Made by a program: the position numbers and the translations under genes. Shown piece after piece: positions 9,952 through 18,959 of a DNA stretch of 64,000 bases (positions are counted from its first letter, which is position 1; the number at the start of each line of letters is the position of its first letter). The stretch is from Pyxidicoccus sp. MSG2 (GTDB lineage: Bacteria > Myxococcota > Myxococcia > Myxococcales > Myxococcaceae). The stretch covers positions 558,001-622,000 of the forward strand of contig NZ_JAPNKC010000001.1 of the NCBI RefSeq assembly GCF_026626705.1, in the 5' to 3' direction. The notes beneath the pieces were generated by a model that did no database searches, was not told the origin of the DNA, and saw only the letters and a list, made by a program, of their open reading frames with translations.

Positions 9952-10778
9952 GACCGCGCCCCCTGGCTCACGCCCACCGCGCCGACTCCGGCCGCGAAGC
10001 TCGCGCCGTCGTCGAACAGCTCGCCCAGCTCCGGCAGCAGCCGGTTGCTCGTCGTCCAGAAGAAGGGACGCGGCGTGCGCACGGAGCGGCCATGGCCCGG
10101 CGCGAGGCAGCGCTCCGCCGGACGTCCATCCAGGTGCACCACCCGCCACGGCCGCCCGTCGTCCCGCGCCGGCAGCGCCAGGTCATACGCCTCGGCGCTC
10201 CGCCAGAAGTCGCGGGACCAGGGGAAGCCCTCCACCTCCATGAAGCCCCCCGCCTCCAATTCCGCCACGTAGTCCTCGCGCGAGCGCGCCACGCCGCCCG
10301 TCCCCTCCAGGTTGTCCGCCGCCACCTTGCGCCGCAGCACCTCCATCAGGTGCGCGCGACCGGACTCCGGCGGATCCCACAACAGCAGGCCCTCCGCCTT
10401 CTCCTCCTGGAACACGCGAGCTGCCAGCAGCGCCCCCAGACGCAGGCCGTGCAGCACCACCGGCACGCCGGGACGCTCACGGCGCAGGTACTCCAGCCCC
10501 GCGCGCAGGTCCGCCTCCCAGCACGGCAGCGTCATGTCCTCGAAGCGGCCCGTGCTCTCGCCGGAGCCCCGGTAGTCGAGCCGAAGCGCGTCCACGCCCC
10601 GGGCGGCCAGGTGCCGCGCCCACCGCGTCCAGACGATGTACGCGTGCGCGCGCTCCAGCCCCAGGGGCCCCGCCAGCAGCACCGCAGCCCGGCAGGGCCC
10701 GGGCGCCCGGTGGTGGACGAAATAGAGCGACTGCTCACCCTGGGGCAGATACCCGGGCGCTTCGGTGAGTGCCTGCAT
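9948..10778 (-). CDS. Alpha/beta hydrolase, exosortase-associated hydrolase 2-like
   Basis: 276 residues if started at the ATG at 10778 (MQALTEAPGYL); ATG 10832 and GTG 10868 are in-frame alternatives, and none has a convincing ribosome site. The serine-hydrolase-like core shows LDYRGSGES and then HGLRLGALLAARV, where the usual G-x-S-x-G elbow has Arg in place of Ser. The same GLRLGA-type elbow is what I recall from exosortase-A-associated hydrolase 2, so the protein may not be a classical serine hydrolase. It is the first gene of a two-gene operon, overlapping the next start by four bases. Role unknown, possibly in surface polysaccharide metabolism. Confidence 0.65.
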   Translation of the reverse strand: MQALTEAPGYLPQGEQSLYFVHHRAPGPCRAAVLLAGPLGLERAHAYIVWTRWARHLAARGVDALRLDYRGSGESTGRFEDMTLPCWEADLRAGLEYLRRERPGVPVVLHGLRLGALLAARVFQEEKAEGLLLWDPPESGRAHLMEVLRRKVAADNLEGTGGVARSREDYVAELEAGGFMEVEGFPWSRDFWRSAEAYDLALPARDDGRPWRVVHLDGRPAERCLAPGHGRSVRTPRPFFWTTSNRLLPELGELFDDGASFAAGVGAVGVSQGARS

Positions 10779-10940
10779 GAGGTGACTGTTCCCCCCGTGA
10801 CGGAGCGGATGGTACGGACCCGCTCCATTCATAGTCAAACATTCACCATCACGTGATTGCCAATACACGCGGCGCCGCCCCTCGGGGAGGGGTCAACGCA
10901 ACCTGGCGCAGCCGTGCGCGGGAGCTTCAGTCGGAGTGGC

Positions 10941-11990
10941 TCACGACGGCGGCTGGAGCCGCTCGCGCCGGAAGCTCTCCGGGCTGGTGCCCCACCAGCG
11001 CTTGAAGGCGCGGTGGAAGGCGGCGGGCTCCGCGTAGCCCAGGAGGAAGGACACCTCGGAGATGGACATGCGGCGGCGCAGGTAGGCCTCGGACAGCTCG
11101 CGGCGCAGCGCCTCGACGATGCCCGCGTACGTCTGGCCTTCCTCCGCCAGCCGCCGCTGCAGCGTGCGCGACGGCAGGCGCAGCATCCGGGCCACCGCGG
11201 CGAAGGAGAAGTCCCCGCCGGCAAGCGCGTGCCGCACCGCCTCGCGCACGCGCTCGGCGGTGGTGCTCACCTGGGGGAGCCGCTCCAGCACGCGCTGCGC
11301 CTGCCGCTCGAACATGGTGTTGAGCAGGGCGTCCGCGTGGACGAAGGGGCGCTGTGCGTCCTCGGGGGAGAACTCGATGTCGCTGGCGGGCGCGCCGAAC
11401 TCCAGGGGACAGCCGAAAAGGGCCTGGTGCTCCGAGGTGTCCGCCGGGGCGGCATGGGCGAAGCGCACGCGCAGGGGCCGCACGTCCACGCCGGTGAAGA
11501 AGCGCACGCCGGTGGCGAACTGGACGAGCGCGGCCTCCGTGAGGTGGCGGTGCGCGGGACGCCACGTCCCCACGGGGGTGAAGCGCATGCGCACGCCGGC
11601 CGGTGTGTCCTCCATCCGGAAGCGCTCCCCGTCACCCCAGACGCGCTGGTACCTGCAACCGCGCTCCATGGCGTCGCGCAGGGTGGCGCTGGTGAGGATG
11701 ACGAAGGTGGCTGGGTCATCCAGGTCCACCAGGTCCACCCGGGCGATGTGCAGGCCCAGGTTGGCGTCCCCGGACAGCGCCTCCATCCGCTCCAGCATGC
11801 CGTCCAGGAGTGCGTAGGGGATGCGCAGCTCGGGGTCTTCCAGGTCCTCCTGCCGGAGGCCGGCCTCGCGGCAGAGCGCCTCCACCGGCAGCCCGAGCCC
11901 TGCCGCCAGCCGGAGCGCCTGGCGCGCCATGCGGGAGGAGAGGGACGGCTCGGAGGTGGGGAACAGGGGCGCCTTCGCCACGCCGGCCAC
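10941..11990 (-). CDS. AraC-family regulator with Arabinose_bd-type sensor domain
   Basis: 349 residues. The N-terminal 200 residues match the layout of the OruR/ArgR-like AraC group (RLAAGLGLP at the start, then IPYALLDGMLERM). The C-terminal 100 residues form the double helix-turn-helix, with MLRLPSRTLQRRLAEEG in the first unit and ISEVSFLLGYAEPAAFHRAFKRWWGTSPESFRR in the second, read here as separate segments. Such proteins activate nearby catabolic genes in response to a small molecule. It is transcribed away from the methyltransferase at 12077, with an 86-base shared promoter region, so that gene is one candidate target. The effector cannot be read from sequence. Confidence 0.88.
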   Translation of the reverse strand: MAGVAKAPLFPTSEPSLSSRMARQALRLAAGLGLPVEALCREAGLRQEDLEDPELRIPYALLDGMLERMEALSGDANLGLHIARVDLVDLDDPATFVILTSATLRDAMERGCRYQRVWGDGERFRMEDTPAGVRMRFTPVGTWRPAHRHLTEAALVQFATGVRFFTGVDVRPLRVRFAHAAPADTSEHQALFGCPLEFGAPASDIEFSPEDAQRPFVHADALLNTMFERQAQRVLERLPQVSTTAERVREAVRHALAGGDFSFAAVARMLRLPSRTLQRRLAEEGQTYAGIVEALRRELSEAYLRRRMSISEVSFLLGYAEPAAFHRAFKRWWGTSPESFRRERLQPPS

Positions 11991-12076
11991 CGTAGCGGCG
12001 GGCTGGCGCGCGCGGCAAGCCGTTCTGGCGCCAGCGGTCAGTGCGTCGCGGCCCTCTGCCTGCGCACCCTTGCGTC

Positions 12077-12871
12077 ATGAATGAGCGTCACCCCATGGCC
12101 CTGCCCCGCCTGCACCTCTTCGAGTTCACCGACCAGCCCTGGTGGCCCGCCGCCCTGAGAGACCTGGCGACCGACTACCTGCACACCGTCAGCACCCGCC
12201 TGGGCGTCTTCGATGCAGCTGCCGCCGTGCTGGCCCGGGGCCTGCGCGCCGCGGAGGGAAGCGAAGTGCTGGACCTGGCTTCGGGCGGCAGGGGTCCCCT
12301 GCCCCGACTGCGCCAGCTGCTGGCGGAGCGGCACGGCGTGGAGGCCCGCGTGGTGCTCAGTGACAAGTACCCCAACGCCCTCGCCGCCGAGCGGGCCCGC
12401 GCGGAGGGCGTCGACTACCTGGAGCGCCCCGTGGACGCCCTGCGCGTGCCGGCGGACCTGCGCGGTATGCGCACCCTCGTCAATGCCCTGCACCACTTCC
12501 GGCCCGAGGACGCCCGCGCGGTGCTCGCGGACGCGCAGGCCCGGGGCGTCCCCATCGCCATCCTCGAGTCGGCGCGGCGCACGCCAGCGGGCATCCTCTC
12601 CATGCTCCTGGTACCGCTGCTGGTCCTGCTGTTCACCCCGCTCGTGCGGCCCATGACGCCGCTGCGCCTGCTGCTCACCTACGTGGTGCCGGTGGCGCCG
12701 CTCGTCATCTTCTGGGACGGCGTGGTGTCCGCGCTGCGGGCGCACCGTCCGGAGGAGCTGCGAGCGATGACGGCCTCACTCGCGCGGGAGGGCTACACCT
12801 GGGAGGTGGGCGAGACGAACGAGCCGGGCAGGCCCGCCATCAGCTACGTGCTGGGCCTGCCCACGCGCTGA
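12077..12871 (+). CDS. Class I SAM-dependent methyltransferase-like protein with two membrane segments
   Basis: 264 residues from ATG 12077 (MNERHPMALPRLHLFEF). Motif I of a class I methyltransferase is seen as VLDLASGGRGPLPRL near residue 62, followed by an acidic strand end (VVLSDKYPNA) and a post-motif with NALHHF. After about residue 170 there are two hydrophobic stretches (ILSMLLVPLLVLLFTPLV and LLLTYVVPVAPLVIF) that could insert into the membrane, after which a short cytoplasmic tail ends the protein. The membrane part suggests a lipid or membrane-bound substrate, but this is inference. It is divergent from the AraC regulator. Confidence 0.65.
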   Translation: MNERHPMALPRLHLFEFTDQPWWPAALRDLATDYLHTVSTRLGVFDAAAAVLARGLRAAEGSEVLDLASGGRGPLPRLRQLLAERHGVEARVVLSDKYPNALAAERARAEGVDYLERPVDALRVPADLRGMRTLVNALHHFRPEDARAVLADAQARGVPIAILESARRTPAGILSMLLVPLLVLLFTPLVRPMTPLRLLLTYVVPVAPLVIFWDGVVSALRAHRPEELRAMTASLAREGYTWEVGETNEPGRPAISYVLGLPTR

Positions 12872-12873
12872 CG

Positions 12874-13677
12874 TCAGTGCAGCGCCGCGAGCAGGACGAG
12901 GATGCCATTGATGCCCAGCCCCATGGACACGTAGGCGGGACTGGAGCGCGAGCTGCCCACCGCAACGTTCAGGTGACCGAGAGGACCGAGGCACAGCTTC
13001 GCCCCCAGCTCGCCCCCGACGTTGGGGCCCTGGCCGGGGATTGCATCGAGGGCGCCGCCCACCATCAGCCGCGCGTAAGTCAGTAGCCAGGACGACACGA
13101 AGTGCTGATACCCGAGGAAGCCGTTGAGCTCCGAGGCGCCCGAGCGGGCGAAGGCGAGGTTGCCGCCAAAGGTCAGCCGCCGCTCGAACAACCCCATGGG
13201 CTGGATGTTCAGGGTGATGTCGTTGCCCAGCCCGTTCGATGCATCCACCCGGTACGCGAAGACGAACTCGAAGTCGGGCTTGTCGAGCGCGGGCGCCTCC
13301 CGCCTCAGGCGCTCGGCGGACTCCACATCTCGCGGCTCCCCCCGGGCCTCGCGCAGGTCCGCCAGTGCCAGCGTGCCCTCCTCGTCGGCCTCCTGGTAGG
13401 CCTTGAGGAGAGGGGGCTCCGCGCCGGTGAGGTCCCCGCCCTCCATCCGCAGCCGCCCCTGGGCCAGGCAGGCCTGCATGTCTCCGGCGTCGCACCCCAG
13501 GCCGAAGGCCCTGTCCGCGCCGGCGACGTCGCCCTGCTGGAGCAGCTCGTCACCCCACAGGCCACACCCAGACGTCCTGCCCTGCTCGCAAGCCGACATG
13601 GGAGACATCCCCCGCGTGGTGGCACACGCTGCGCTTCCCAGGGACACCAGCGCCGCCATGAACCACACGCGTCTCAT
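12874..13677 (-). CDS. Predicted exported outer-membrane-type protein, unknown function
   Basis: 267 residues from ATG 13677 (MRRVWFMAALVSLG). The signal peptide is clear and ends SAACATT, with a weak lipobox. Residues 30-130 are cysteine-containing helical repeats of the Sel1/TPR kind (CEQGRTSGCGLWGDELLQQGD, then CDAGDMQACLAQGRLRMEGGD as a second unit). The last 130 residues alternate polar and hydrophobic residues with many Gly (FGGNLAF, LGYQHF, VGGELGAKL), as in a small beta barrel. No enzyme motif seen. It is convergent with the methyltransferase, two bases from its stop. Family not recognised. Confidence 0.6.
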   Translation of the reverse strand: MRRVWFMAALVSLGSAACATTRGMSPMSACEQGRTSGCGLWGDELLQQGDVAGADRAFGLGCDAGDMQACLAQGRLRMEGGDLTGAEPPLLKAYQEADEEGTLALADLREARGEPRDVESAERLRREAPALDKPDFEFVFAYRVDASNGLGNDITLNIQPMGLFERRLTFGGNLAFARSGASELNGFLGYQHFVSSWLLTYARLMVGGALDAIPGQGPNVGGELGAKLCLGPLGHLNVAVGSSRSSPAYVSMGLGINGILVLLAALH

Positions 13678-13985
13678 GGCGGCCATTCAACCATGGAGCC
13701 GGGTGACGCCGCCTCCCGCCCCGCGGTGCTACGAGCGGAACTTCAGGGCAGCCCGATGATTGCGAGCGCACACCAGCCCGGGGTGGGAAGCCGCGTGCCC
13801 CCCTGCCCGCCCTCCATCCGGGCGAGGCGGACCGGCCGGCCCTCAAAGGCCCGTGTGCCCCCTGGCCTCCGCGCGGATCAGCGCAGAAGTTGAGGCCACA
13901 CAGGAGGACCGGTGGCTCAAGTCGCTATCCAGCACGACTGTTTCGTTCCTGCTCCGCATTCGCGGCTCCCCAGGGGGGAGCCTGT
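13678..13985. other. Intergenic region, 308 bases, divergent promoters expected
   Basis: This stretch separates the exported protein (minus) from the EEP-family protein (plus). It must carry both promoters. A run of the kind caggggggag lies a few bases before the ATG at 13986 and is the likely ribosome site. I see no open frame of believable composition, no repeat and no structured RNA here. Confidence 0.5.
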
Positions 13986-15263
13986 ATGAAAGTGCCCGAG
14001 CTGCTGGAGCATCTTCCGGGAGTCGGCCCCCTGCTCGCCCGCATGCCGGGCGCGCATGAGGAGCACCTGCCACGCCGCGAGCCCTCGGTGACGTTCCCCG
14101 ACTTCGAGGCCGTGCCCCGGCCGACGACGGAGCGTGAGCTGGGAGACGGCCGCACGTACATCGTCCGCAACACCTCGGTGCGTCCGACCCGGGGGCCCGG
14201 GCTGACGGTGATGAGCTACAACATCCTGCTCGGAGGCCAGCGCCGCGAGGCCCTGCTGGCGTACTTCGACGAGCTGGAGGCGCACGGCCGGATGCCGGAC
14301 GTCATCGGGCTGCAGGAAGCCAACGTGCCCATCACCGTGCTCCTGGCGACGCGGTACGGGTTCCACATGGCCTACCAGGGCCATGACGGTATCGGCGGCG
14401 GGCGGCTCGTCAACGGCAAGGCCTTCCTCACCCGCCACCCGATGGTGGACGCGGCCCACTTCACCTACGTCATCCCCGACGCCGTGCGCGAGGAGGCCAT
14501 CCGCCGACGCGGAGACCCGTGCGAGCTGCCGGAGGACCGGGGCGCGCTCTACGTGCGCCTGGAGGTGGAGGGCCACCCGATGGTCTTCTACAACGTGCAC
14601 CACGCGCTGGGGGACTCGGGCATCAACGCGCGCAACCTGCGCCAGCTCAACGCGCTGTTGCACCACCGCGAGGTGGCCCACGCCGTGGTGCTGGGGGACT
14701 TCAACGCCAACACCGCCATCAAGCGCGGCGGCTCGTGGCTGATGGCCCACCTGATGACCTACGACGACACCGACACGATTGAGGAATACGCGGTGCGCTA
14801 CGGCGACCCGCACGCGAGCGTGGGTGACAAGGGCGTGGGCAACATCGCCGACCCGCGCCTGCGGCATGAATTGCACGCGTTGGAGCTGGAGCTGCCGGAG
14901 ACCATCGCCCACGCCACGCTCGCGCAGGTGCGCCTGCATGACGGCACGGTGATGACGCCGAAGCAGGCGTGCACGGAGCTGCGCGCCGGCAAGGTGCCGC
15001 GCGGGAGCGAGCACTGGCTGCGCTTGCAGGACATCGCCGACAGCGCCACCCTCACGTCGCTTCCGGACGAGCGCGGGGTGATACCCGCCACGGGCAAGCG
15101 CTTCGACAACCTCTACGCGTCGCCCGGGCTGGTGCCGGTCCTCTTCGAGGTGGACCGCAGCACCGAGTCCTCCGACCACCAGCCGGTGGTGGCGCACTAC
15201 ACCGTGCGCGGGCCGGGCACCCGCGAGGTCAAACCACCCTCCGGCAACAGCAAGCAATCCTGA
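13986..15263 (+). CDS. Endonuclease/exonuclease/phosphatase (EEP) family protein
   Basis: 425 residues from ATG 13986 (MKVPELLEHLPGVG). The DNase I-like fold is shown by its ordered motifs: LTVMSYNILLGG at the first strand, DVIGLQEAN with the metal-binding Glu, FYNVHHALGDSG with a catalytic His, LGDFNANTAI (the GDFN motif), and SSDHQPVVAHY with the terminal SDH catalytic motif near residue 405. These residues bind Mg and cleave phosphodiesters or phosphomonoesters in this family. No signal peptide is apparent. Substrate could be nucleic acid, a lipid headgroup or a nucleotide; sequence alone does not decide. Confidence 0.85.
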   Translation: MKVPELLEHLPGVGPLLARMPGAHEEHLPRREPSVTFPDFEAVPRPTTERELGDGRTYIVRNTSVRPTRGPGLTVMSYNILLGGQRREALLAYFDELEAHGRMPDVIGLQEANVPITVLLATRYGFHMAYQGHDGIGGGRLVNGKAFLTRHPMVDAAHFTYVIPDAVREEAIRRRGDPCELPEDRGALYVRLEVEGHPMVFYNVHHALGDSGINARNLRQLNALLHHREVAHAVVLGDFNANTAIKRGGSWLMAHLMTYDDTDTIEEYAVRYGDPHASVGDKGVGNIADPRLRHELHALELELPETIAHATLAQVRLHDGTVMTPKQACTELRAGKVPRGSEHWLRLQDIADSATLTSLPDERGVIPATGKRFDNLYASPGLVPVLFEVDRSTESSDHQPVVAHYTVRGPGTREVKPPSGNSKQS

Positions 15264-15275
15264 GCGCGTGGCCTG

Positions 15276-15989
15276 TCAGAGCAGGACGAAGTCCATGTTC
15301 TCGAAGCCGCGCGTGCGGGCGCAGACCTCGTAGTTGCCTTCGATGGTTTGAAACGTCTCCTCGTCCACCTCGGTGACGATGCCGGTGTGGGACCAGTCGG
15401 TGGCCGTGCGGCGGCGCAGGAAGAGGCTGCCGGGGCAGATGCGGGTGCGGTCGGGCAGCGCGGTGAGCGTGCAGATGAGCCGCCCCTTCTCCCGGGCGAA
15501 GGCGCCCAGCGTGTCACACGACAGCGAGCGCCCCACCGGCATGGGCACGCCGAGCGCCCGCGCGGCCTGCTGGAGGCAGAAGGTGGCGAAGCCCGCGGAC
15601 CAGGGCCAGGTGCTGCCATCGTGGCCGTCCATGTAGAGGCGCACCCAGGGGCCGCGATTCTCGCCACCAATCTCTCGCGGACGCTGGCGCAGGTGCTGCG
15701 CGGCGTAGGCCACCACCAGCGAGCCCAGGGTGCGGCCCTGCGCGGGAATCGGCGCGACGGCGGCCTTCAGGGGCGCCACCAGCCGGTCGAACGTCACCGC
15801 GTCACCGACGCCCGTCACCGTCAGCCCGGCCTTCGCCTGGAAGCGCTTCAGCGCCGCCTCGGTCGCGGCGCCGAAGTCACCGTCGATGGCGACCGCGAAG
15901 CCCTGGAGCGACAGCCACTCCTGGATGCGCCGCACGTCAGGGCCCCGCTCGCCTCGGCGGTAGACCCTGTCCAGCTCGAGCTCGTTCAT
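15276..15989 (-). CDS. Peptidoglycan-binding protein with CHAP-like domain
   Basis: 237 residues from ATG 15989 (MNELELDRVYRRG). Residues 8-75 form a PG_binding_1 module (RGERGPDVRRIQEWLSLQGF, then IDGDFGAATEAALKRFQ), which binds peptidoglycan. Residues 100-237 resemble the CHAP-like amidase domains often attached to it: PWVRLYMDGHDG, then PWSAGFATF, then SHTGIVTEVD with the candidate His and a closing EGNYE. In the relatives I know, the position in WSAGF is Cys (WCAGF), the nucleophile, so this copy may be inactive or may use another Cys (the one in TFC). No signal peptide is seen. It ends close to, and convergent with, the EEP gene. Confidence 0.7.
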   Translation of the reverse strand: MNELELDRVYRRGERGPDVRRIQEWLSLQGFAVAIDGDFGAATEAALKRFQAKAGLTVTGVGDAVTFDRLVAPLKAAVAPIPAQGRTLGSLVVAYAAQHLRQRPREIGGENRGPWVRLYMDGHDGSTWPWSAGFATFCLQQAARALGVPMPVGRSLSCDTLGAFAREKGRLICTLTALPDRTRICPGSLFLRRRTATDWSHTGIVTEVDEETFQTIEGNYEVCARTRGFENMDFVLL

Positions 15990-16109
15990 GGAACCCCCCG
16001 CCGGCAACCGCGAGCGCCGGTCCGCGCGCCATCCTGGCACCCCGGGGAAGCACGCGCCAAGAGGGGGAGGCCGCGGCCCCTTCGCGTACGAAGGGGCTCG
16101 CGTCCGGGG

Positions 16110-16445
16110 TCAGCGGTCCTTCTGCTCCTCGAGCGGACCGCGTCCGTTCTCCAGTGGACCTTCGCCGTCGTTGATGACGCCGGGATTGTCACCGATGGGT
16201 GCCTTGCCAGAGCCACCCACGCCTTCCTTGAAGCCCTCGGAGGCCTCCTCGGCCGCGCCCTTGACCTGCTCGGCCGCCTTGTTCGCGCCGTGCTCCACGT
16301 CCTTCGCCGCCTCGCCTACTTCCCTGCCGACCTCACGGGCGTTCTCCCGCACGGCACCCTCCTGCCGCTCGTTGCAGCCCGCTGCCAGGCCGAGCACTCC
16401 GCACAGGCCCGCCATCGTCAGCCACTGCCATCCCTGTCGTGCCAT
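16110..16445 (-). CDS. Small lipoprotein with a long amphipathic helix
   Basis: 111 residues from ATG 16445 (MARQGWQWLTMAG). A signal peptide ends in the lipobox LAAGC, so the mature protein would be lipidated and held in the envelope. The next 50 residues are Ala-, Glu- and Lys-rich with a repeating pattern (REVGREVGEAAKDVEHGANK) typical of a long amphipathic helix or coiled coil. The tail is Gly- and Pro-rich. Such proteins are common in myxobacteria but I recognise no named family. Upstream in-frame codons do not make a better start. Confidence 0.65.
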   Translation of the reverse strand: MARQGWQWLTMAGLCGVLGLAAGCNERQEGAVRENAREVGREVGEAAKDVEHGANKAAEQVKGAAEEASEGFKEGVGGSGKAPIGDNPGVINDGEGPLENGRGPLEEQKDR

Positions 16446-16505
16446 CGCGTGCCTCCTCGCTCCTGCTGCGTCCATGTCCGGACGCAAAGGTAGGCACGCC
16501 CGCCG

Positions 16506-18824
16506 TCATCGGCTTCCAGGGCAATGGGTGAGTGCACGAATCCACGCGTCCACCAGCGCCGTCCCGGCGGTGTCCACCTCCCGCGTGGCGAGCGGCGGCA
16601 TCTGGAAGGTGTCCCGCGCGTGCATGCGCAGCGACACGAGCGAGGACTCCGGGTGGCCCGGTGCCACCAGCTTCGCCCCGGGCACGCCCAGGTCGCCCAC
16701 TTCCGGAGGCATGTCGCAGATGCCGGCCTGCTCCAGCGGCGTGGTGATGCGCAGGTCCGCAGTGCCCCGGCCGAGCCCGCTGGGGCGGTGGCACATGGCG
16801 CAGTTGGCGTGGAGGTACGCGCGGGCCCGCGCCTCCGGGGACGTCGCGCCGTCATAGGTGGGCAGCCGGGGCAGCATGTCCGGCACGCCCGGCAGCGTCA
16901 GCACGCCGATGTGCTCCAGCGTTGTGAGCTGGTTTGCCCGCCGGTCGCCCGGATAGACGAAGTCCCCATTGAGCTGCGCCACCTCCAGGCCCAGCACGTG
17001 GCTGGCGGTGGCGTTGTGGCACTGCATGCACTCAGCTCGGCTGGGGAAGGTCCACGTCCTGCCCGCCACCTGCTTCACCTTGCCCGCCTCCAGCAGCACC
17101 GCGTCCGTGCCCTCCGCGTTCCACTCGTAGCTGTAGCCGGCCCAGCTCCCGTCCGGATGGCGCATGAACAGGCGCGTCTCCACGCGCCGGCCCTCCAGGA
17201 GGAAGCTCTTCACCGTCACGCTTCCCGGCGGCGGCTCCAGCACTCCGTCCGAGCCCACCGTCACCGTCGTCCCGTCCGGCACCGCGAGGAAGCGCTCCTT
17301 GTCCGCGCTGTCCGACCAGAGCGGGGCATTCACCCCGTACGGGATGAGCCCGCCCGCGGGCTTCGTGGCGTCCTTCGGGTCCACGCACCCCGTCTCGGAC
17401 AGGCGCGCGGGGAACGAGCCACCCGGCGCGGGCTTCTCGGGGACGAGCCGGTACAGCCCGCCTCCGCCGAAGTCCACCACCAGCAGCTCTCCGTCGTTCA
17501 GCTCCGCGAAGGAGGAGATGTTGAGCGACGTGGAGAGGACGCGCTTCGGCTTCGCCCCACCGCCGGGCATGGCGTCCCCGGGCAGCGTCCAGATGCGGCC
17601 CGTGCCGAAGTCTCCGAAGACGTACTGACCCGCGAGCGCCGGCACCGCGGTGCCGCGGTACACGTAGCCGCCGGTGACGGACACGCCCTCGTCACGGCCG
17701 TACGCGGCCACCGGAGGCGTCAGGCCCTGCGTGGCGCACGGAGTGCTGCGCACGCACGCGGTGCCCTCGAGGACGCTCCACCCGTAGTTGCCGCCGAGCA
17801 CCACGCGGTTGACCTCCTCGAAGCGCTTCTCCCCCACGTCGGCCAGCCACAGCGCGCCGGTGCGTCGGTCGAAGCTCCAGCGCCACGGGTTGCGGAAGCC
17901 GAGCGCGTAGATTTCCTTCCGCCCGCCGCCCTTCGCGAACGGGTTCGTGGACGGAATGGCGTAGGGCCGGGCCGAGTCCACGTCCAGGCGCAGCATCTTC
18001 CCCAGCCACTGCTGCGGGTCCTGCGCGGTGCGGTTCGGGTCCATGCGGCCGCCACCGTCGCCGAAGCCGACGTACAGGTAGCCGTCCCGCCCGAAGGCGA
18101 GGTGCCCTCCGTTGTGGTACGAGTACGGCTGCGCGAGCTGCAGGACGAGCTCCCCGCTGCTCGGGTCCAACGTGGCGCCGCCGTCCTTGCTGCGGTAGCG
18201 GACGATGTACGAGTGGAGCTTCCCGTCGTCGTCATCGCCGATGAAGGAGAGGAACACCTCCCCGTTGGTGGCGAAGCGCGGGTGGAAGGCCATGCCCAGC
18301 AGCCCCGTCTCGTCGTGCGAGGCATTCACCCGTCCGGAGAGGTCGATGACCAGCGAGCTGTTCGCGGCGCCCTCCTCGTTGGCGAAGACGCGCACTTGGC
18401 CCTGCTTCTCCACCACGTAGACGCGGCGGCTGTCGCCGGGGGCCTGGAGCGCGAACAGCGGCTGGGTGAAGGACAGCCCCGGGTAGACGCGCTGGAGTGA
18501 GACGCCGGTGGCCTCGGCGGGACGCGCGGGCGCCACGCACGTGGGATTCGCCGGCCGCGTGTCGAGGCCGTACGGGACGACCGGAATGGGGACTCCGGAG
18601 TCCGGTGGGTCCTCCGGGCCGGCGTCGGGGTTGGACGCATCATGCGGACCCGCATCCTCATGTCCTGGCGGCTCCGTGTCGGGAGGATGCGCGTCGGGCG
18701 TATCCGGCCCATCCGGGGCCGCGCCCGGACAGGCCGCGGGAGAGAGGAGCAGAGCGGTGGCGAGGGCGAGGGTGCAGAGCAGGGCCAGCACCGGCGGGCG
18801 TCGGAGCATGGGGCCATGTGCCAT
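16506..18824 (-). CDS. PQQ-type sugar dehydrogenase lipoprotein with C-terminal cytochrome c-like region
   Basis: 772 residues. The signal peptide ends in a lipobox-like SPAAC, followed by a Pro/Asp-rich linker of about 60 residues. Residues 110-450 are a glucose/sorbosone-dehydrogenase-like beta propeller: FTQPLFALQAPGDSRRVYVV opens it, then ETGLLGMAFHP, GGHLAFGRDGYLY, LGFRNPWRWSFD and GGNYGWSVLEG follow. The C-terminal 300 residues contain two heme-binding CxxCH motifs, CMQCH and CAMCH, and a late Met (FQMPPLA) that could be an axial ligand. Electrons from sugar or alcohol oxidation could thus pass within the same chain into the periplasmic chain. The substrate is unknown. Confidence 0.85.
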   Translation of the reverse strand: MAHGPMLRRPPVLALLCTLALATALLLSPAACPGAAPDGPDTPDAHPPDTEPPGHEDAGPHDASNPDAGPEDPPDSGVPIPVVPYGLDTRPANPTCVAPARPAEATGVSLQRVYPGLSFTQPLFALQAPGDSRRVYVVEKQGQVRVFANEEGAANSSLVIDLSGRVNASHDETGLLGMAFHPRFATNGEVFLSFIGDDDDGKLHSYIVRYRSKDGGATLDPSSGELVLQLAQPYSYHNGGHLAFGRDGYLYVGFGDGGGRMDPNRTAQDPQQWLGKMLRLDVDSARPYAIPSTNPFAKGGGRKEIYALGFRNPWRWSFDRRTGALWLADVGEKRFEEVNRVVLGGNYGWSVLEGTACVRSTPCATQGLTPPVAAYGRDEGVSVTGGYVYRGTAVPALAGQYVFGDFGTGRIWTLPGDAMPGGGAKPKRVLSTSLNISSFAELNDGELLVVDFGGGGLYRLVPEKPAPGGSFPARLSETGCVDPKDATKPAGGLIPYGVNAPLWSDSADKERFLAVPDGTTVTVGSDGVLEPPPGSVTVKSFLLEGRRVETRLFMRHPDGSWAGYSYEWNAEGTDAVLLEAGKVKQVAGRTWTFPSRAECMQCHNATASHVLGLEVAQLNGDFVYPGDRRANQLTTLEHIGVLTLPGVPDMLPRLPTYDGATSPEARARAYLHANCAMCHRPSGLGRGTADLRITTPLEQAGICDMPPEVGDLGVPGAKLVAPGHPESSLVSLRMHARDTFQMPPLATREVDTAGTALVDAWIRALTHCPGSR

Positions 18825-18959
18825 CGCCTTTCAGGCTTGGGGATGGCCCGGACGAACGTCTGCCCGATGCTGGACGCTCGGGCGTCTGGGGCGCCCACTT
18901 CCGGAGTGGTCCGGTGGACAGAGGCGGCACCGTACGTCTCCGGAGTACAGTTCCCGTAC

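Noticed and set aside
9952..10149. An extended N-terminus for the downstream hydrolase (start at 10149)
   Set aside because: The extra 66 residues overlap the upstream hydrolase in another frame and look random; the ATGA at 9951 is a normal coupled start.
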